Source: Labilithrix sp.
GTDB taxonomy: Bacteria; Myxococcota; Polyangia; Polyangiales; Polyangiaceae
NCBI GenBank assembly: GCA_028287035.1
Contig: JAQBQL010000032.1
Span: 1 to 62,218, forward strand
Direction: 5' to 3'
Length of the DNA: 62,218 bases
Below the pieces are notes generated by a model, which was not told the DNA's origin, searched no databases, and saw only the letters and a program-made list of their open reading frames with translations. Below, piece after piece: positions 11,703 to 18,928 of the stretch (positions within the stretch are counted from its first letter, which is position 1; every line of letters starts with the position of its first letter). A program made the position numbers and the translations under genes.

Positions 11703-12674
11703 ATGAAGCGAGCCCTCCTTGCCCTGGCCTTGCTGGTCGGCCTCACGGCATCCGGCAGTGCGTGCACGAAGTCGTCGCCGATGGCGAAGATCGATGGCGT
11801 GGAGAAGGCCCTCGAGCACGACGATGCGTCCGCGATCGCCTCGTCGGTCGAGGGCTATCCCGCCTGCTCCGACGCTCCGCCCGTCGCGCTGCTGCCGACG
11901 CAGCCGGCGCCTCGCGACAGCGGCTGCTTCGCGCAGATCGCGACGGCGCTCGGCTCGAAGAAGGGGTTCTTCGTGAATCCGCCCGATCAAGCGGCGGCGG
12001 CGACGGCAGCGATCGTGCTGATGCGCGACAACCGCGGGGACTGGCTGGCGCACGCCGACAACTGGCTCGCTTCGATCAAGACGGGCAAGGGGCCCGGACC
12101 CGATGCGCTGCGCCTCGCGGTCGCCCGCAAGATGGCCGAGGCCGGCGGCAGCGTCGGCAAGAAGCTCGAGGCGGAGAGCGACGCGAAGGCGGCGATGAAG
12201 GCGATTGCCCAGGCCATCCCCGGCGCGTGCCCCACGTACTGGCTGCTCGGCTCCGGCACGGACCCGGCCACGATCCCCAGCGAGCACACGGCCGATCACG
12301 CCTCGTGCGTGCACCACGACCTCCAGCGGCGCGAGGGCATGGGCGGAAGCTACGGCTCGGGCACGTTCCGGGCGCTCGAGGGTGCGCTCGCGCTCTGGCG
12401 CGAGGCCGAGCGCGCGCTGCGTCTCGGCGTCGTCAACGCGTCGCCGGCTGCGAAGGGCGTCCTCGACACGAAGCTGAAGACCATCGAGGGCTGGACCCAG
12501 GCGATCGGCACGAAGAAGCTCGACACGAACAGCACGTCGGAGGCCATCGAGACGATGGGCGACCTCCACGCCGAGGCGGGCATCATCCTGTGGAAGGACG
12601 CCGGCGCGAAGGACGGCGGACCCGAGGCCGCGGACGCCGGAGCTCCGCCGCTGGGGCTCCCGAAGCATCGCTAG
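11703..12674 (+). CDS. Putative lipoprotein, unknown function
   Basis: Exported protein of 323 residues starting at ATG 11703. The signal MKRALLALALLVGLTASGSA runs into Cys21, a plausible but atypical lipobox (GSAC). The mature part is mostly alpha-helical by composition, has several Cys residues (YPACSDAP, DSGCFAQ, GACPTYW, ASCVHHD) that may pair in the periplasm, and ends in an Asp/Gly/Ala tail. I do not recognise the family. It begins 23 bases after the histidine kinase stop and may be co-transcribed with it, which would make it a candidate accessory protein for that sensor. Confidence 0.75.
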   Translation: MKRALLALALLVGLTASGSACTKSSPMAKIDGVEKALEHDDASAIASSVEGYPACSDAPPVALLPTQPAPRDSGCFAQIATALGSKKGFFVNPPDQAAAATAAIVLMRDNRGDWLAHADNWLASIKTGKGPGPDALRLAVARKMAEAGGSVGKKLEAESDAKAAMKAIAQAIPGACPTYWLLGSGTDPATIPSEHTADHASCVHHDLQRREGMGGSYGSGTFRALEGALALWREAERALRLGVVNASPAAKGVLDTKLKTIEGWTQAIGTKKLDTNSTSEAIETMGDLHAEAGIILWKDAGAKDGGPEAADAGAPPLGLPKHR

Positions 12675-12760
12675 CGCACGCGCCGGAAAATAGGCCGGAC
12701 CTGATCGCTCGTCCAAACGGGCGCGTCGTCGACCGCCCGACCCGCGCCGCGATTCCTGCC

Positions 12761-12790
12761 TTGACGCGGGCGTCCCGGGTCGGGTACTTC
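12761..12790 (+). promoter_or_regulatory. Candidate promoter of tRNA-Asn
   Basis: TTGACG (12761-12766), 18 bases, then TACTTC (12785-12790). The -35 is good and the -10 weak. The predicted transcript start near 12797 is about five bases ahead of the mature tRNA 5' end, which fits a short tRNA leader. Confidence 0.45.
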
Positions 12791-12801
12791 ACTCCACGTT
12801 T

Positions 12802-12877
12802 TCCGACTTAGCTCAGTTGGTAGAGCAGGCGGCTGTTAACCGCCGGGTCGTAGGTTCGAGTCCTACAGTCGGAGCCA
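12802..12877 (+). tRNA. tRNA-Asn (GTT)
   Basis: A full cloverleaf of 76 bases can be folded by eye. The acceptor pairs TCCGACT with AGTCGGA; the D-arm contains AGCTCAGTTGGTAGAGC; the anticodon stem GGCGG/CCGCC encloses the loop CTGTTAA with anticodon GTT; the T-arm contains GGTTCGAGTCC. The discriminator base is G, as expected for Asn, and the CCA end is encoded. The sequence downstream looks like a junkyard of small damaged genes, as often seen beside tRNA integration sites, but no attachment repeat of the tRNA 3' end was found nearby. Confidence 0.97.
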
Positions 12878-12902
12878 CTTCTGCGTGGTACTTCTCTCGC
12901 CC

Positions 12903-12974
12903 GTGGGTGAGCCCTTCGAGGGCCTCGATCTGACCGGCTTCTGGGAGAAGCCGTCATACGCGCTCGAGAGCTAG
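12903..12974 (+). pseudogene. Possible N-terminal relic of a SMI1/KNR4-family immunity gene
   Basis: A 23-codon open frame starts at GTG 12903, encodes GEPFEGLDLTGFWEKPSYAL and stops at TAG 12972-12974. The run resembles the usual start of SMI1/KNR4 family proteins, where a similar acidic/aromatic N-terminus runs on into the main domain; here it stops where that domain should begin. SMI1/KNR4 proteins often serve as immunity proteins against contact-delivered toxins. The match is from memory of the family's N-terminus and could be chance in so short a frame. Confidence 0.35.
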
Positions 12975-13142
12975 CTCAGGTCGAGCGCGGCTCCTCGGGA
13001 TCGCGCGATGCACCCGTTCGCTGCTCGCCGAAGGCGAATCGGCGTAGCGATCGAGCTCCCGCATCACAGCGTCCGCGTGATCCCCGAACGTGGCTCGGAC
13101 CTGCTTCCGGATCCTTTCGCGCGACAGATCGATCGGTTTCAT
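12954..13142 (-). CDS. Small hypothetical protein, probably C-terminally truncated
   Basis: A 62-residue frame starting at ATG 13142. The first ~40 residues (IRKQVRATFGDHADAVMREL) look like a real, compact helical protein. The last ~20 residues turn Arg/Pro-rich (AIPRSRARPELALERV), as if the frame had run past a break. It overlaps the convergent SMI1/KNR4-like relic at its 3' end, which places a likely rearrangement junction near 12975-13000. Function unknown. Confidence 0.45.
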   Translation of the reverse strand: MKPIDLSRERIRKQVRATFGDHADAVMRELDRYADSPSASSERVHRAIPRSRARPELALERV

Positions 13143-13201
13143 GAGCGGTCAGTAGGGTCCGGGCGCCGCTTCGGTCAACGTGCGCGGTAGACTGCTCACC
13201 G

Positions 13202-13429
13202 ATGGCCAGATGGCACCCCGTGAGCGGCGACGACGCGCGGACGCTCGAACGCGAGCTCGCTCGCGAGCTGCCGGCCGGCCACGCTCTGAAGAGCCTGGAG
13301 GCGCGGGCGATCGCGCGCCGGCTCGAGTGCGACGACGTCGCTTTCCAGCTCGGCGACGGGAGGCTCGGCGACGCGCAGCGCGATGGCACGTCAGCGCGGC
13401 GGGCGCTTTGCCCGCGTGGTCTTCCGTGA
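13202..13429 (+). CDS. Small hypothetical protein, probably truncated
   Basis: A 75-residue frame from ATG 13202. Residues 1-55 (ARWHPVSGDDARTLERELAR, then LARELPAGHALKSLE and ECDDVAFQLGDGR) resemble small soluble hypothetical proteins seen in myxobacteria and planctomycetes. In those, as I recall, the chain continues with a hydrophobic strand after the Gly-Asp-Gly turn. Here it continues with an unrelated Arg/Ala-rich tail, and its last ~39 bases overlap the convergent TetR gene. I read it as a decayed gene beside the tRNA; function unknown. Confidence 0.4.
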   Translation: MARWHPVSGDDARTLERELARELPAGHALKSLEARAIARRLECDDVAFQLGDGRLGDAQRDGTSARRALCPRGLP

Positions 13430-14068
13430 GGCGCCCGGCGTAGCCTTCTTCCCGACCTTCTTTTTGGCCTTCGCCGCTGCCTGCCCGAGCACCACCGAGC
13501 CGCGCACGAGGTCCTCGAGGCTGCGCGCGGCGTCGCGCAGGTGAGCTTCCATCGGGCGGGGCGCCGGGTCGTCGGCCCACTGCTGGAAGCCGACCTTGAA
13601 CGCGGCGAGGCCGGCCTCCGCCGCGAGCCGCGCGGCAGAAGCGTCGACGCCGCGTCGCTCGAGCGACGCCGTCATCGCGGAGGCGAGTGACGCCGCCTTG
13701 CCGAGCTCACGCTCCCGGAGCTCGGGGTTGGCCTGGACGACCGTGTGGCGGAGGCGCGCGTAGCCGGCATGCACCGGATCCTCGTCCGAGAGACGGGCGA
13801 GGCGCGCGAGCCCCTCGGCGACCGCCTCCATCGCCGGCGTCCCGTCGGGCGCGGCGAGGATGCCACCTCCCACCAGCGCCGCGACCTCCTCGGTGGCGTA
13901 GAAGAGGACCTCGCGCTTGTCGGGGAAGTAGCGGAAGAACGTCCGGGGCGTGAGGCCCGCGCGCGCGGCGATCTCGGCGACCGTGACCTTGTCGTAGCCG
14001 GGGTCGCGATAGAGCTGCATCGCAGCGGCCTGGAGCCGTCCGACGGCGTTGGGTTCCCAGCGAGCCAT
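13391..14068 (-). CDS. TetR/AcrR-family transcriptional regulator
   Basis: Repressor-type regulator of 225 residues. The N-terminal helix-turn-helix (residues ~10-55) includes KVTVAEIAARAGLTPRTFFR and YFPDKREVLFYAT, typical of TetR. The C-terminal domain is a variable helical ligand-binding region with a Lys-rich tail (AKAKKKVGKK). I start it at ATG 14068 (MARWEPNAVG); a longer frame to 14134 would run through the operator. It is divergent from the SDR gene at 14167, with a three-half-site operator between them. It therefore very likely represses itself and that gene, with release by an unknown small ligand. Confidence 0.92.
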   Translation of the reverse strand: MARWEPNAVGRLQAAAMQLYRDPGYDKVTVAEIAARAGLTPRTFFRYFPDKREVLFYATEEVAALVGGGILAAPDGTPAMEAVAEGLARLARLSDEDPVHAGYARLRHTVVQANPELRERELGKAASLASAMTASLERRGVDASAARLAAEAGLAAFKVGFQQWADDPAPRPMEAHLRDAARSLEDLVRGSVVLGQAAAKAKKKVGKKATPGASRKTTRAKRPPR

Positions 14069-14096
14069 GGAATCGCACGCTACCTGATTGCACGGA

Positions 14097-14135
14097 GTGA
14101 CATCACACGGTAACACGATGTCACCGAGTGACATC
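14097..14135. promoter_or_regulatory. Nested TetR-type operator with three half-sites
   Basis: The 8-mer GTGACATC occurs at 14097-14104 and 14128-14135, and its exact complement GATGTCAC at 14117-14124. This gives two overlapping perfect inverted repeats: the right pair with a 3-base centre (a 19-bp palindrome) and the left pair with a 12-base spacer. The block lies between the divergent TetR and SDR starts, where the TetR protein would be expected to bind. Confidence 0.75.
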
Positions 14136-14166
14136 CGGTCAACGACCGTCTCCAGGAGAATTCCCC

Positions 14167-15045
14167 ATGCATGTCTTCGTCACCGGCGGAACCGGCACCA
14201 TCGGCTCTGCAGTCATCACCGAGCTCCTGCGCGGGGGGCACACGGTCCTCGCGCTGGCTCGCTCGGACAGCTCCGCACGCGCTCTACAGGAGGCAGGCGC
14301 GGAGGTGCTCCGCGGTGACCTCTCCGACCTCGCCGTCGTCAGGGCCGGCGCCGCGCGCTCCGGCGGCGTGATCAGCCTGGCGTTCGGACGCGACTACAGC
14401 AGCCCGGAGGCGCTCGCCGCGTCCATTCTCGAGGAGACCGCCGCCAACGCCGCGCTCGCCGACGAGCTCCGCGGGAGCGAGCGTCCGCTCGTCGTCGCCT
14501 CCGGTACGCCCTGGGTGCCGGGCCGCGCCTCCACCGAGGTCGATCCGGTTCCGACCGAGGGGCCGGTGGGCGGCCGAGGGCGCGCCGTGATGGCGCTGCT
14601 CGCCCAGGCGCCTGCGCTGCGCAGCATGGCGGTTCGCCTGCCGCGCACCGTGCACAACGAGGGCAAGGGCGGGTTCGCGGGGTTCTTGACGGAGAACGCG
14701 CGCCGCACCGGGACCGCCGGATATCCCGGGGACGGGGCCCAGCGCTGGCCGGCCGTGCATGCGGCCGACGCCGCGGTGCTGTTCCGGTTGGTGCTCGAGT
14801 CGGCGCCGGCGGGGACGGTCTGGCACGCCGTCGCCGACGAGGGCGACGCGGTGCGAGACATCGCGACGGTCATCGGCCGGCGACTCGGCCTGCCGGTCGA
14901 GCGGGTCCCCGAAGAGACCTTCGGCCCGTTCGGGCCCGTCTTCGCGATGGACCAGCCCGCCTCGAGCGCGCACACGCGCGCCGCGCTCGGGTGGAAGCCG
15001 AGCAACCCCGCGCTGCTCGAGGACCTCGAGAACCTCCAGCCCTGA
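14167..15045 (+). CDS. SDR-type NAD(P)-dependent epimerase/dehydratase-like protein
   Basis: Extended/atypical short-chain dehydrogenase of 292 residues. The N-terminal Rossmann motif is VTGGTGTIGSAV (TGxxGxxG), followed by the acidic LRGDLSDL turn. The usual catalytic YxxxK is not obvious, so it may be an atypical SDR acting on an unknown substrate or as a redox sensor. The start is ATG 14167, with AGGAGA eight bases upstream; an in-frame upstream GTG at 14128 lies in the operator. It faces the TetR gene across the palindromic operator and is its likely target. The repeat array begins eight bases after its stop. Confidence 0.85.
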   Translation: MHVFVTGGTGTIGSAVITELLRGGHTVLALARSDSSARALQEAGAEVLRGDLSDLAVVRAGAARSGGVISLAFGRDYSSPEALAASILEETAANAALADELRGSERPLVVASGTPWVPGRASTEVDPVPTEGPVGGRGRAVMALLAQAPALRSMAVRLPRTVHNEGKGGFAGFLTENARRTGTAGYPGDGAQRWPAVHAADAAVLFRLVLESAPAGTVWHAVADEGDAVRDIATVIGRRLGLPVERVPEETFGPFGPVFAMDQPASSAHTRAALGWKPSNPALLEDLENLQP

Positions 15046-15052
15046 GGCGACC

Positions 15053-15337
15053 GTTCGGATCCCTCACGATGGCGCGGCGCCCGCGGGCTCCGTGATCGTG
15101 GCAGACTCGTTCGGATCCCTCACGACCCGCGAGCCGCCCGGGCGCCCCGGACCCGCCAGACTCGTTCGGATCCCTCACGACCCACGAGCCCCCGCGCCGC
15201 GCGGAGACAGGTGGGGGATCCGAACGACTTTGCACGCCTCACACCCCGCGCGCGCCGCCGAGATAGGTGGGGGATCCGAACGACTTTGCACGCCCCACAC
15301 CCCCCGCGCACCGCGGAGACAGGTGGGGGATCCGAAC
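15053..15337. repeat. Two-orientation array of ~56-bp repeats with core GTTCGGATCCC
   Basis: Three copies of the core GTTCGGATCCC in direct orientation (15053, 15109, 15164) are followed by three copies of its complement GGGATCCGAAC (15215, 15271, 15327). Spacing is 55-56 bp within each half. Direct copies share CTCGTTCGGATCCCTCACGA almost fully. Inverted copies share AGGTGGGGGATCCGAACGAC and similar flanks (TTTGCACGCC). The two halves are related, so the block is one large imperfect palindrome. There is no gene inside that I can support. It could act as a bidirectional terminator, a protein-binding array or a dispersed repeat element. Confidence 0.85.
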
Positions 15338-15700
15338 GACTCTGCCTGCCCGACGCTCCACGCGCGCCTACAATCCTTCGCGATGCCGCGGGCCCGTTCG
15401 CTCCGACCGTCGATCTGGCGATCACGAATCCGCGAGCGTACTGCGCGGAAGGTGTGGACCGAGGCGGACGATTGCATGCTCGACAGCGGACGCACCAGCG
15501 AGCGCTCGGACGATAGCGACGTCGCGTAGCTTCCGGGAGGAGTGGGCACGGCGCCCGGCGAGCAACACGGCCACACCTTGCGGCGAGGTGATGCGCCGTT
15601 GCGCGCGCCGCCGTCGTGACTGCGCCCTGACAGCGTTGCGAGCGCCCCGCACGCCTCGGGCAGACAGGCGCGCACGGCTCTTGCGTCGGGCGTCGGAACG
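15338..15700. other. Non-coding or unassigned interval
   Basis: Between the repeat array and the flavoprotein gene I see only short frames with no recognisable family, no strong Shine-Dalgarno, no clear promoter and no hairpin. The base composition is like the surroundings. Confidence 0.5.
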
Positions 15701-16600
15701 ATGGGCTATGACTGCGTGATCCTTGGCGGTGGTCCGGCGGGGCTCAGCGCCGCCCTCGTGCTCGGGCGTTGCCGCCGCACCGTCGCGGTCCTCGATTCGG
15801 GTCGGCCCCGCAACCAGGGCGTCGCGTCGTCGCACGGGTTCTTCACCCAGGACGGCGCGTCTCCCGAGGAGCTGCGGAGGATCGGGCGCGCCCAGCTCGC
15901 GCCGTACGACACGGTGAGGCTCTTCGACGACGAGGCCCTCGAGGTCGCCTCCGACGGGGAGGCAGGCTTCACCGTTCGCGTCCGGAACGGGGCGCCCGTG
16001 CGCGCGCGCAAGGTCCTCCTCGCGACGGGCATGCGGGACCGCGTCCCCGAGATCCCGGGCTTCCGCGAGCTCTGGGGAAAAAGTGTCCACGTGTGCCCGT
16101 ACTGCGACGGCTGGGAGCTCCGGGAGAAGCGTCTCTGCGCCTACGCCCCGGCGGAGACCGGCCCGGACTTCGCGCTCGGCCTGCTCACGTGGACGAAGGA
16201 CGTGATGCTGGTCACCGCCGGCGAACGCGTTGCGGACGAGGAGCGCGCGCGCCTCCTGCGTCACGGCATCGTGATCCACGAGGAGACCATCGCGTCGCTC
16301 GAGGGCACCGAAGGAAAGCTGCGCGCGCTGGTCCTCGGTTCGGGGCGTCGCATCGAGCGGGACGCCGTCTTCGTCCACTTCGGCAGCGAGCAGGTCGCCC
16401 CGTTCGCGCGCCAGCTGGGATGCACGCTCGGCGCGAACGGCGCCGTCGTCTGCCGTGAAGGCGAGCGCGCCGGGGTGCCAGGCGTCTTCGTCGCCGGCGA
16501 CGCCTCCCATGATCTCCAGCTGATCGCCGTCGCCGTTGCCGAGGGCGTGAAGGCCGCGTGCGCCATCAACACCGAGCTCCGACGCGAGGACCGCCCCTAG
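15701..16600 (+). CDS. Thioredoxin-reductase-like FAD/NAD(P) oxidoreductase
   Basis: Flavoprotein disulfide reductase-like enzyme of 299 residues, about the size of bacterial TrxB. The FAD-binding motif ILGGGPAGLSAAL lies at residues 7-19. ATGMRDRVPEIPG follows at ~108-120, then the redox centre VCPYCDGWE with Cys132 and Cys135, and the second FAD motif PGVFVAGDAS near 263. The CPYC motif with a preceding His is the CPYCDGxE type rather than the CATCDG of classical TrxB. The NADPH-binding GxGxxA motif is weak, since ApAETGPDFALGL replaces it, so the natural reductant and partner are uncertain. Its stop overlaps the convergent DUF72 gene by four bases. Confidence 0.82.
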   Translation: MGYDCVILGGGPAGLSAALVLGRCRRTVAVLDSGRPRNQGVASSHGFFTQDGASPEELRRIGRAQLAPYDTVRLFDDEALEVASDGEAGFTVRVRNGAPVRARKVLLATGMRDRVPEIPGFRELWGKSVHVCPYCDGWELREKRLCAYAPAETGPDFALGLLTWTKDVMLVTAGERVADEERARLLRHGIVIHEETIASLEGTEGKLRALVLGSGRRIERDAVFVHFGSEQVAPFARQLGCTLGANGAVVCREGERAGVPGVFVAGDASHDLQLIAVAVAEGVKAACAINTELRREDRP

Positions 16601-17340
16601 CGGACGCGCCGTGCGCCGAGCAGACGCAGGAACCGCTTCGCGTCCCCGGCGCGCGGGATGTTGTTGAACATCACGTAGGCGTCATCGGGCGTCATCGCCA
16701 GGAGCCGCGCGAGCTCCGCGTCGGAGTACACGTGGCGCGCTCCCGTGATTCCGTGCAACCGGAAGTACGCGGGCGCGGGGTCCTCGGCATGAGGCGGGTC
16801 GACGAACGGATCGATGACATGGACGAGATCGAGCTCCGCACATAGCGAGCGCGCGAGGTCGATCTCCCGGCTCCAGGCGGGCCCGCGCGGCTCCCACAGA
16901 TAGCGCACGCCGGCGGGGCGCAAGGGGCCGGCGATCGTGCGGAAGAAGGTGCGGAGCCGCGCCACGGACGCGGCATCGGGCTTGAAGCTCGCGGGGCACT
17001 GGAAGAGAACGGCGGTCGCGCCGAGCAGCTTCGCGCAGGCGAGGGTGCGCGTGAACGCACGACGCACGATGGCACTGTCGCGGAAGCCCCCGCACGTCTC
17101 GCGCTCCTCCGGCGTGAGCGGCTGCCGCAGGCGCCGGTAGGTGGGACTCTTGCCCTCGTGCGTGATCAGCTGCCACGCCTTCACGGTGAACTCGAAGCCG
17201 CGCGGGGTCGCCGCGATCCAGCGCTGCATCGTCGCGTCCGCGGGCGGCTCGTAGAAGGTCTGCTGCACTTCGACCACCGGAAAATGCACGGGATAATCGG
17301 CAATCGCGATCGTGAACCCGCAGAGACCAACGCGTACCAC
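16597..17340 (-). CDS. DUF72-domain protein
   Basis: TIM-barrel-like DUF72 protein of 247 residues, near the usual family length. Family traits seen: the opening VGLCGFTIAIADYP, the VEVQQTFYEPP strand, the FEFTVKAWQLITHE segment, LFQCPASFKPD, and the closing AYVMFNNIPRAGDAKRFL. The biochemical role of DUF72 proteins is not established; a link to nucleic-acid repair has been suggested for some. I placed the start at GTG 17340, immediately before the conserved first strand. Longer frames exist, but their N-terminus is Arg/Ala-rich and looks non-native. Confidence 0.85.
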   Translation of the reverse strand: MVRVGLCGFTIAIADYPVHFPVVEVQQTFYEPPADATMQRWIAATPRGFEFTVKAWQLITHEGKSPTYRRLRQPLTPEERETCGGFRDSAIVRRAFTRTLACAKLLGATAVLFQCPASFKPDAASVARLRTFFRTIAGPLRPAGVRYLWEPRGPAWSREIDLARSLCAELDLVHVIDPFVDPPHAEDPAPAYFRLHGITGARHVYSDAELARLLAMTPDDAYVMFNNIPRAGDAKRFLRLLGARRVR

Positions 17341-17555
17341 GGGAGGAGGCGTACCTCGAAATGCGGAGCGGCGCGCAGCGAAAGCGCGCGCCGGGCGGGG
17401 CGCGACCCACGACCACGCGGCGCCAGATCTCGTCCGCGCCGAAGCGGACACTCGACCGGGATTCCCTCGGGTCCGGCATCCAACGTGCACGTGGGCGGAC
17501 ACCTCACTCCGCGGCCGGTGCCGGGAGCCATCTCTGTCACTCGAAAGGAATCGCG

Positions 17556-18521
17556 ATGAACAAGTCGAGCACCCAAACGTCGTCCAGCGACCAGGAGAAG
17601 AGCGTCGTCGATCAGGCCAAGCAAGCGGTCGGTCACGTCGCCTCGGACGTCGCGAACCAGGCGCGCGAGCAGATCGATGCGCAGTTCGAGGCGCGGAGGG
17701 AAAAGGCCGTCGACACGATCGGCGACATCGCCTCCGCCCTGCGCGGCACGGGCGAGAAGCTGAAAGGCGTCGGTCCGCTCGGAGATGTGGCGGGACGCGC
17801 CGCGGACGGCATGGACAAGGTCTCCGACTTCTTCGACGGCAAGCAGATCGGCGACGTCGTGCGCGACGTCGAGCGCTTCGCTCGCCGCGAGCCGGCGCTG
17901 TTCGTCGGTGCGGCGTTCGCCCTCGGCATCATCGGCGGTCGTTTCCTGAAGAGCTCCGCGCACCGCGGCGGCGAGGCCTCGTCGCTCGAAGGCGACTACG
18001 GCCCGTCGACGTACCGCGACAGCCGCAACACGTACGAGTACGGGTCGAGCGGCGGCCGCGCGAGCGGCGGCGCGAGCTACGGCTCGAGCGCCGGATCGTA
18101 CGGCTCGGCGCGTGATCCGGAGGTCATCCGCGTGAGCTCGCCGAAGGTCAGCGCGGCGGGCCGCGGCTCGAGCACCGGCAGCGGCTACGCGAGCTCCAGC
18201 GTGGGCGGCGCCGGCAGCACCGGCGGCGGCTCCACCAGCGCCGGCTCGACCAGCGGCGGTAGCGCCACGGGCGGCCCGTCGACGAGCGGCGGCAGCGCGA
18301 CGAGCGGCAGCACGGGCGGCAGCGCGACCAGCGGCAGCACGGGCGGCGGCGCCACGGGCGGCAGCAGCAGCGGCGCGGGCACGAGCGGCGCCACGTACGG
18401 CAACGGCGGGAGCAGCAGCACCAGCACGAGCGCGTCGACCGGCGGCGGCAGCGGGACCACCCGCGGCAGCGGAACCGGCGGCAGCGGTAGCACTGGCAGC
18501 GGCGGCGCGGGAAGCGTGTGA
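17556..18521 (+). CDS. Envelope stress protein with hydrophobic anchor and Gly/Ser/Thr-rich tail
   Basis: First gene of a coupled three-gene operon, 321 residues from ATG 17556 with AAAGGA seven bases upstream. Residues 1-110 are charged and helical (QAKQAVGHVASDVANQAREQ), like ElaB/YqjD-type membrane-proximal proteins. Residues ~112-130 (PALFVGAAFALGIIGGRFL) form one membrane helix. The last ~150 residues are a low-complexity Gly/Ser/Thr tail. Such proteins often accompany DUF1469 and DUF3618 genes; a role in envelope stress or ribosome/membrane association is inferred from context only. The stop TGA overlaps the next ATG as TGATG. Confidence 0.75.
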   Translation: MNKSSTQTSSSDQEKSVVDQAKQAVGHVASDVANQAREQIDAQFEARREKAVDTIGDIASALRGTGEKLKGVGPLGDVAGRAADGMDKVSDFFDGKQIGDVVRDVERFARREPALFVGAAFALGIIGGRFLKSSAHRGGEASSLEGDYGPSTYRDSRNTYEYGSSGGRASGGASYGSSAGSYGSARDPEVIRVSSPKVSAAGRGSSTGSGYASSSVGGAGSTGGGSTSAGSTSGGSATGGPSTSGGSATSGSTGGSATSGSTGGGATGGSSSGAGTSGATYGNGGSSSTSTSASTGGGSGTTRGSGTGGSGSTGSGGAGSV

Positions 18522-18928
18522 TGCAGCAGCTGTCAGAGCAGCGGTCGGACCAGCGTTCGCTCGGCGAGCTCTTCGCCGAGCTGGCGCAGGAGACGGGAAC
18601 GCTCGTCCGCAAGGAGGTCGAGCTCGCACGCGTGGAGATGACCGACAAGGCCAAGGTGGCGGGCCGTAATGCCGGCTTCGTCGCCCTTGGCGGCGCGGTC
18701 GCGATGATGGGCGCCCTGGCTCTTCTCGCCGCGCTCATCCTCGGTCTCGGGACGTTCATGCCGCTCTGGCTGTCGGCCCTGATCGTGGGAGCTGCCGTGA
18801 CGGCGACGGGCGCGCTGCTCGTGACCAAGGGATTCCGCGCATTCAGCGCGCTCGAGGTCGCACCGCGCGAAACACTTCAAACTCTGAAAGAAGACAAGCA
18901 ATGGCTACAAAAGGAGGCGAGTCGATGA
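18521..18928 (+). CDS. DUF1469 / phage-holin-superfamily-6-like membrane protein
   Basis: Small membrane protein of 135 residues. It has an amphipathic N-terminal helix with the family-typical SLGELFAELAQETGTLVRKE, then two membrane helices (residues ~48-70 and ~78-100), and a charged C-terminus. Despite the database name, chromosomal members are not phage lysis proteins; they occur with DUF3618 proteins in stress-related operons. It starts at ATG 18521, one base into the preceding stop, and ends with ATGA overlap to the next gene, so translation is coupled on both sides. Confidence 0.88.
   Translation: MQQLSEQRSDQRSLGELFAELAQETGTLVRKEVELARVEMTDKAKVAGRNAGFVALGGAVAMMGALALLAALILGLGTFMPLWLSALIVGAAVTATGALLVTKGFRAFSALEVAPRETLQTLKEDKQWLQKEASR

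Noticed and set aside
12878..13200. Prophage or integrated element at tRNA-Asn
   Set aside because: No integrase, phage gene or repeated tRNA end is seen; only small gene remnants support past insertion.
15053..15337. Repeat array considered as a CRISPR
   Set aside because: The units are themselves similar along their length, half are inverted, there are no unique equal-length spacers and no cas gene is near.
17474..17489. Sigma-54-like CGGCATCCAACGTGCA upstream of the envelope stress operon
   Set aside because: GG-N10-GC spacing is right, but five of the informative bases mismatch; not better than chance.
18220..18510. Short tandem repeats in DNA considered as an independent repeat element
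   Set aside because: They encode the in-frame Gly/Ser/Thr tail of the gene at 17556 and are explained by protein low complexity.
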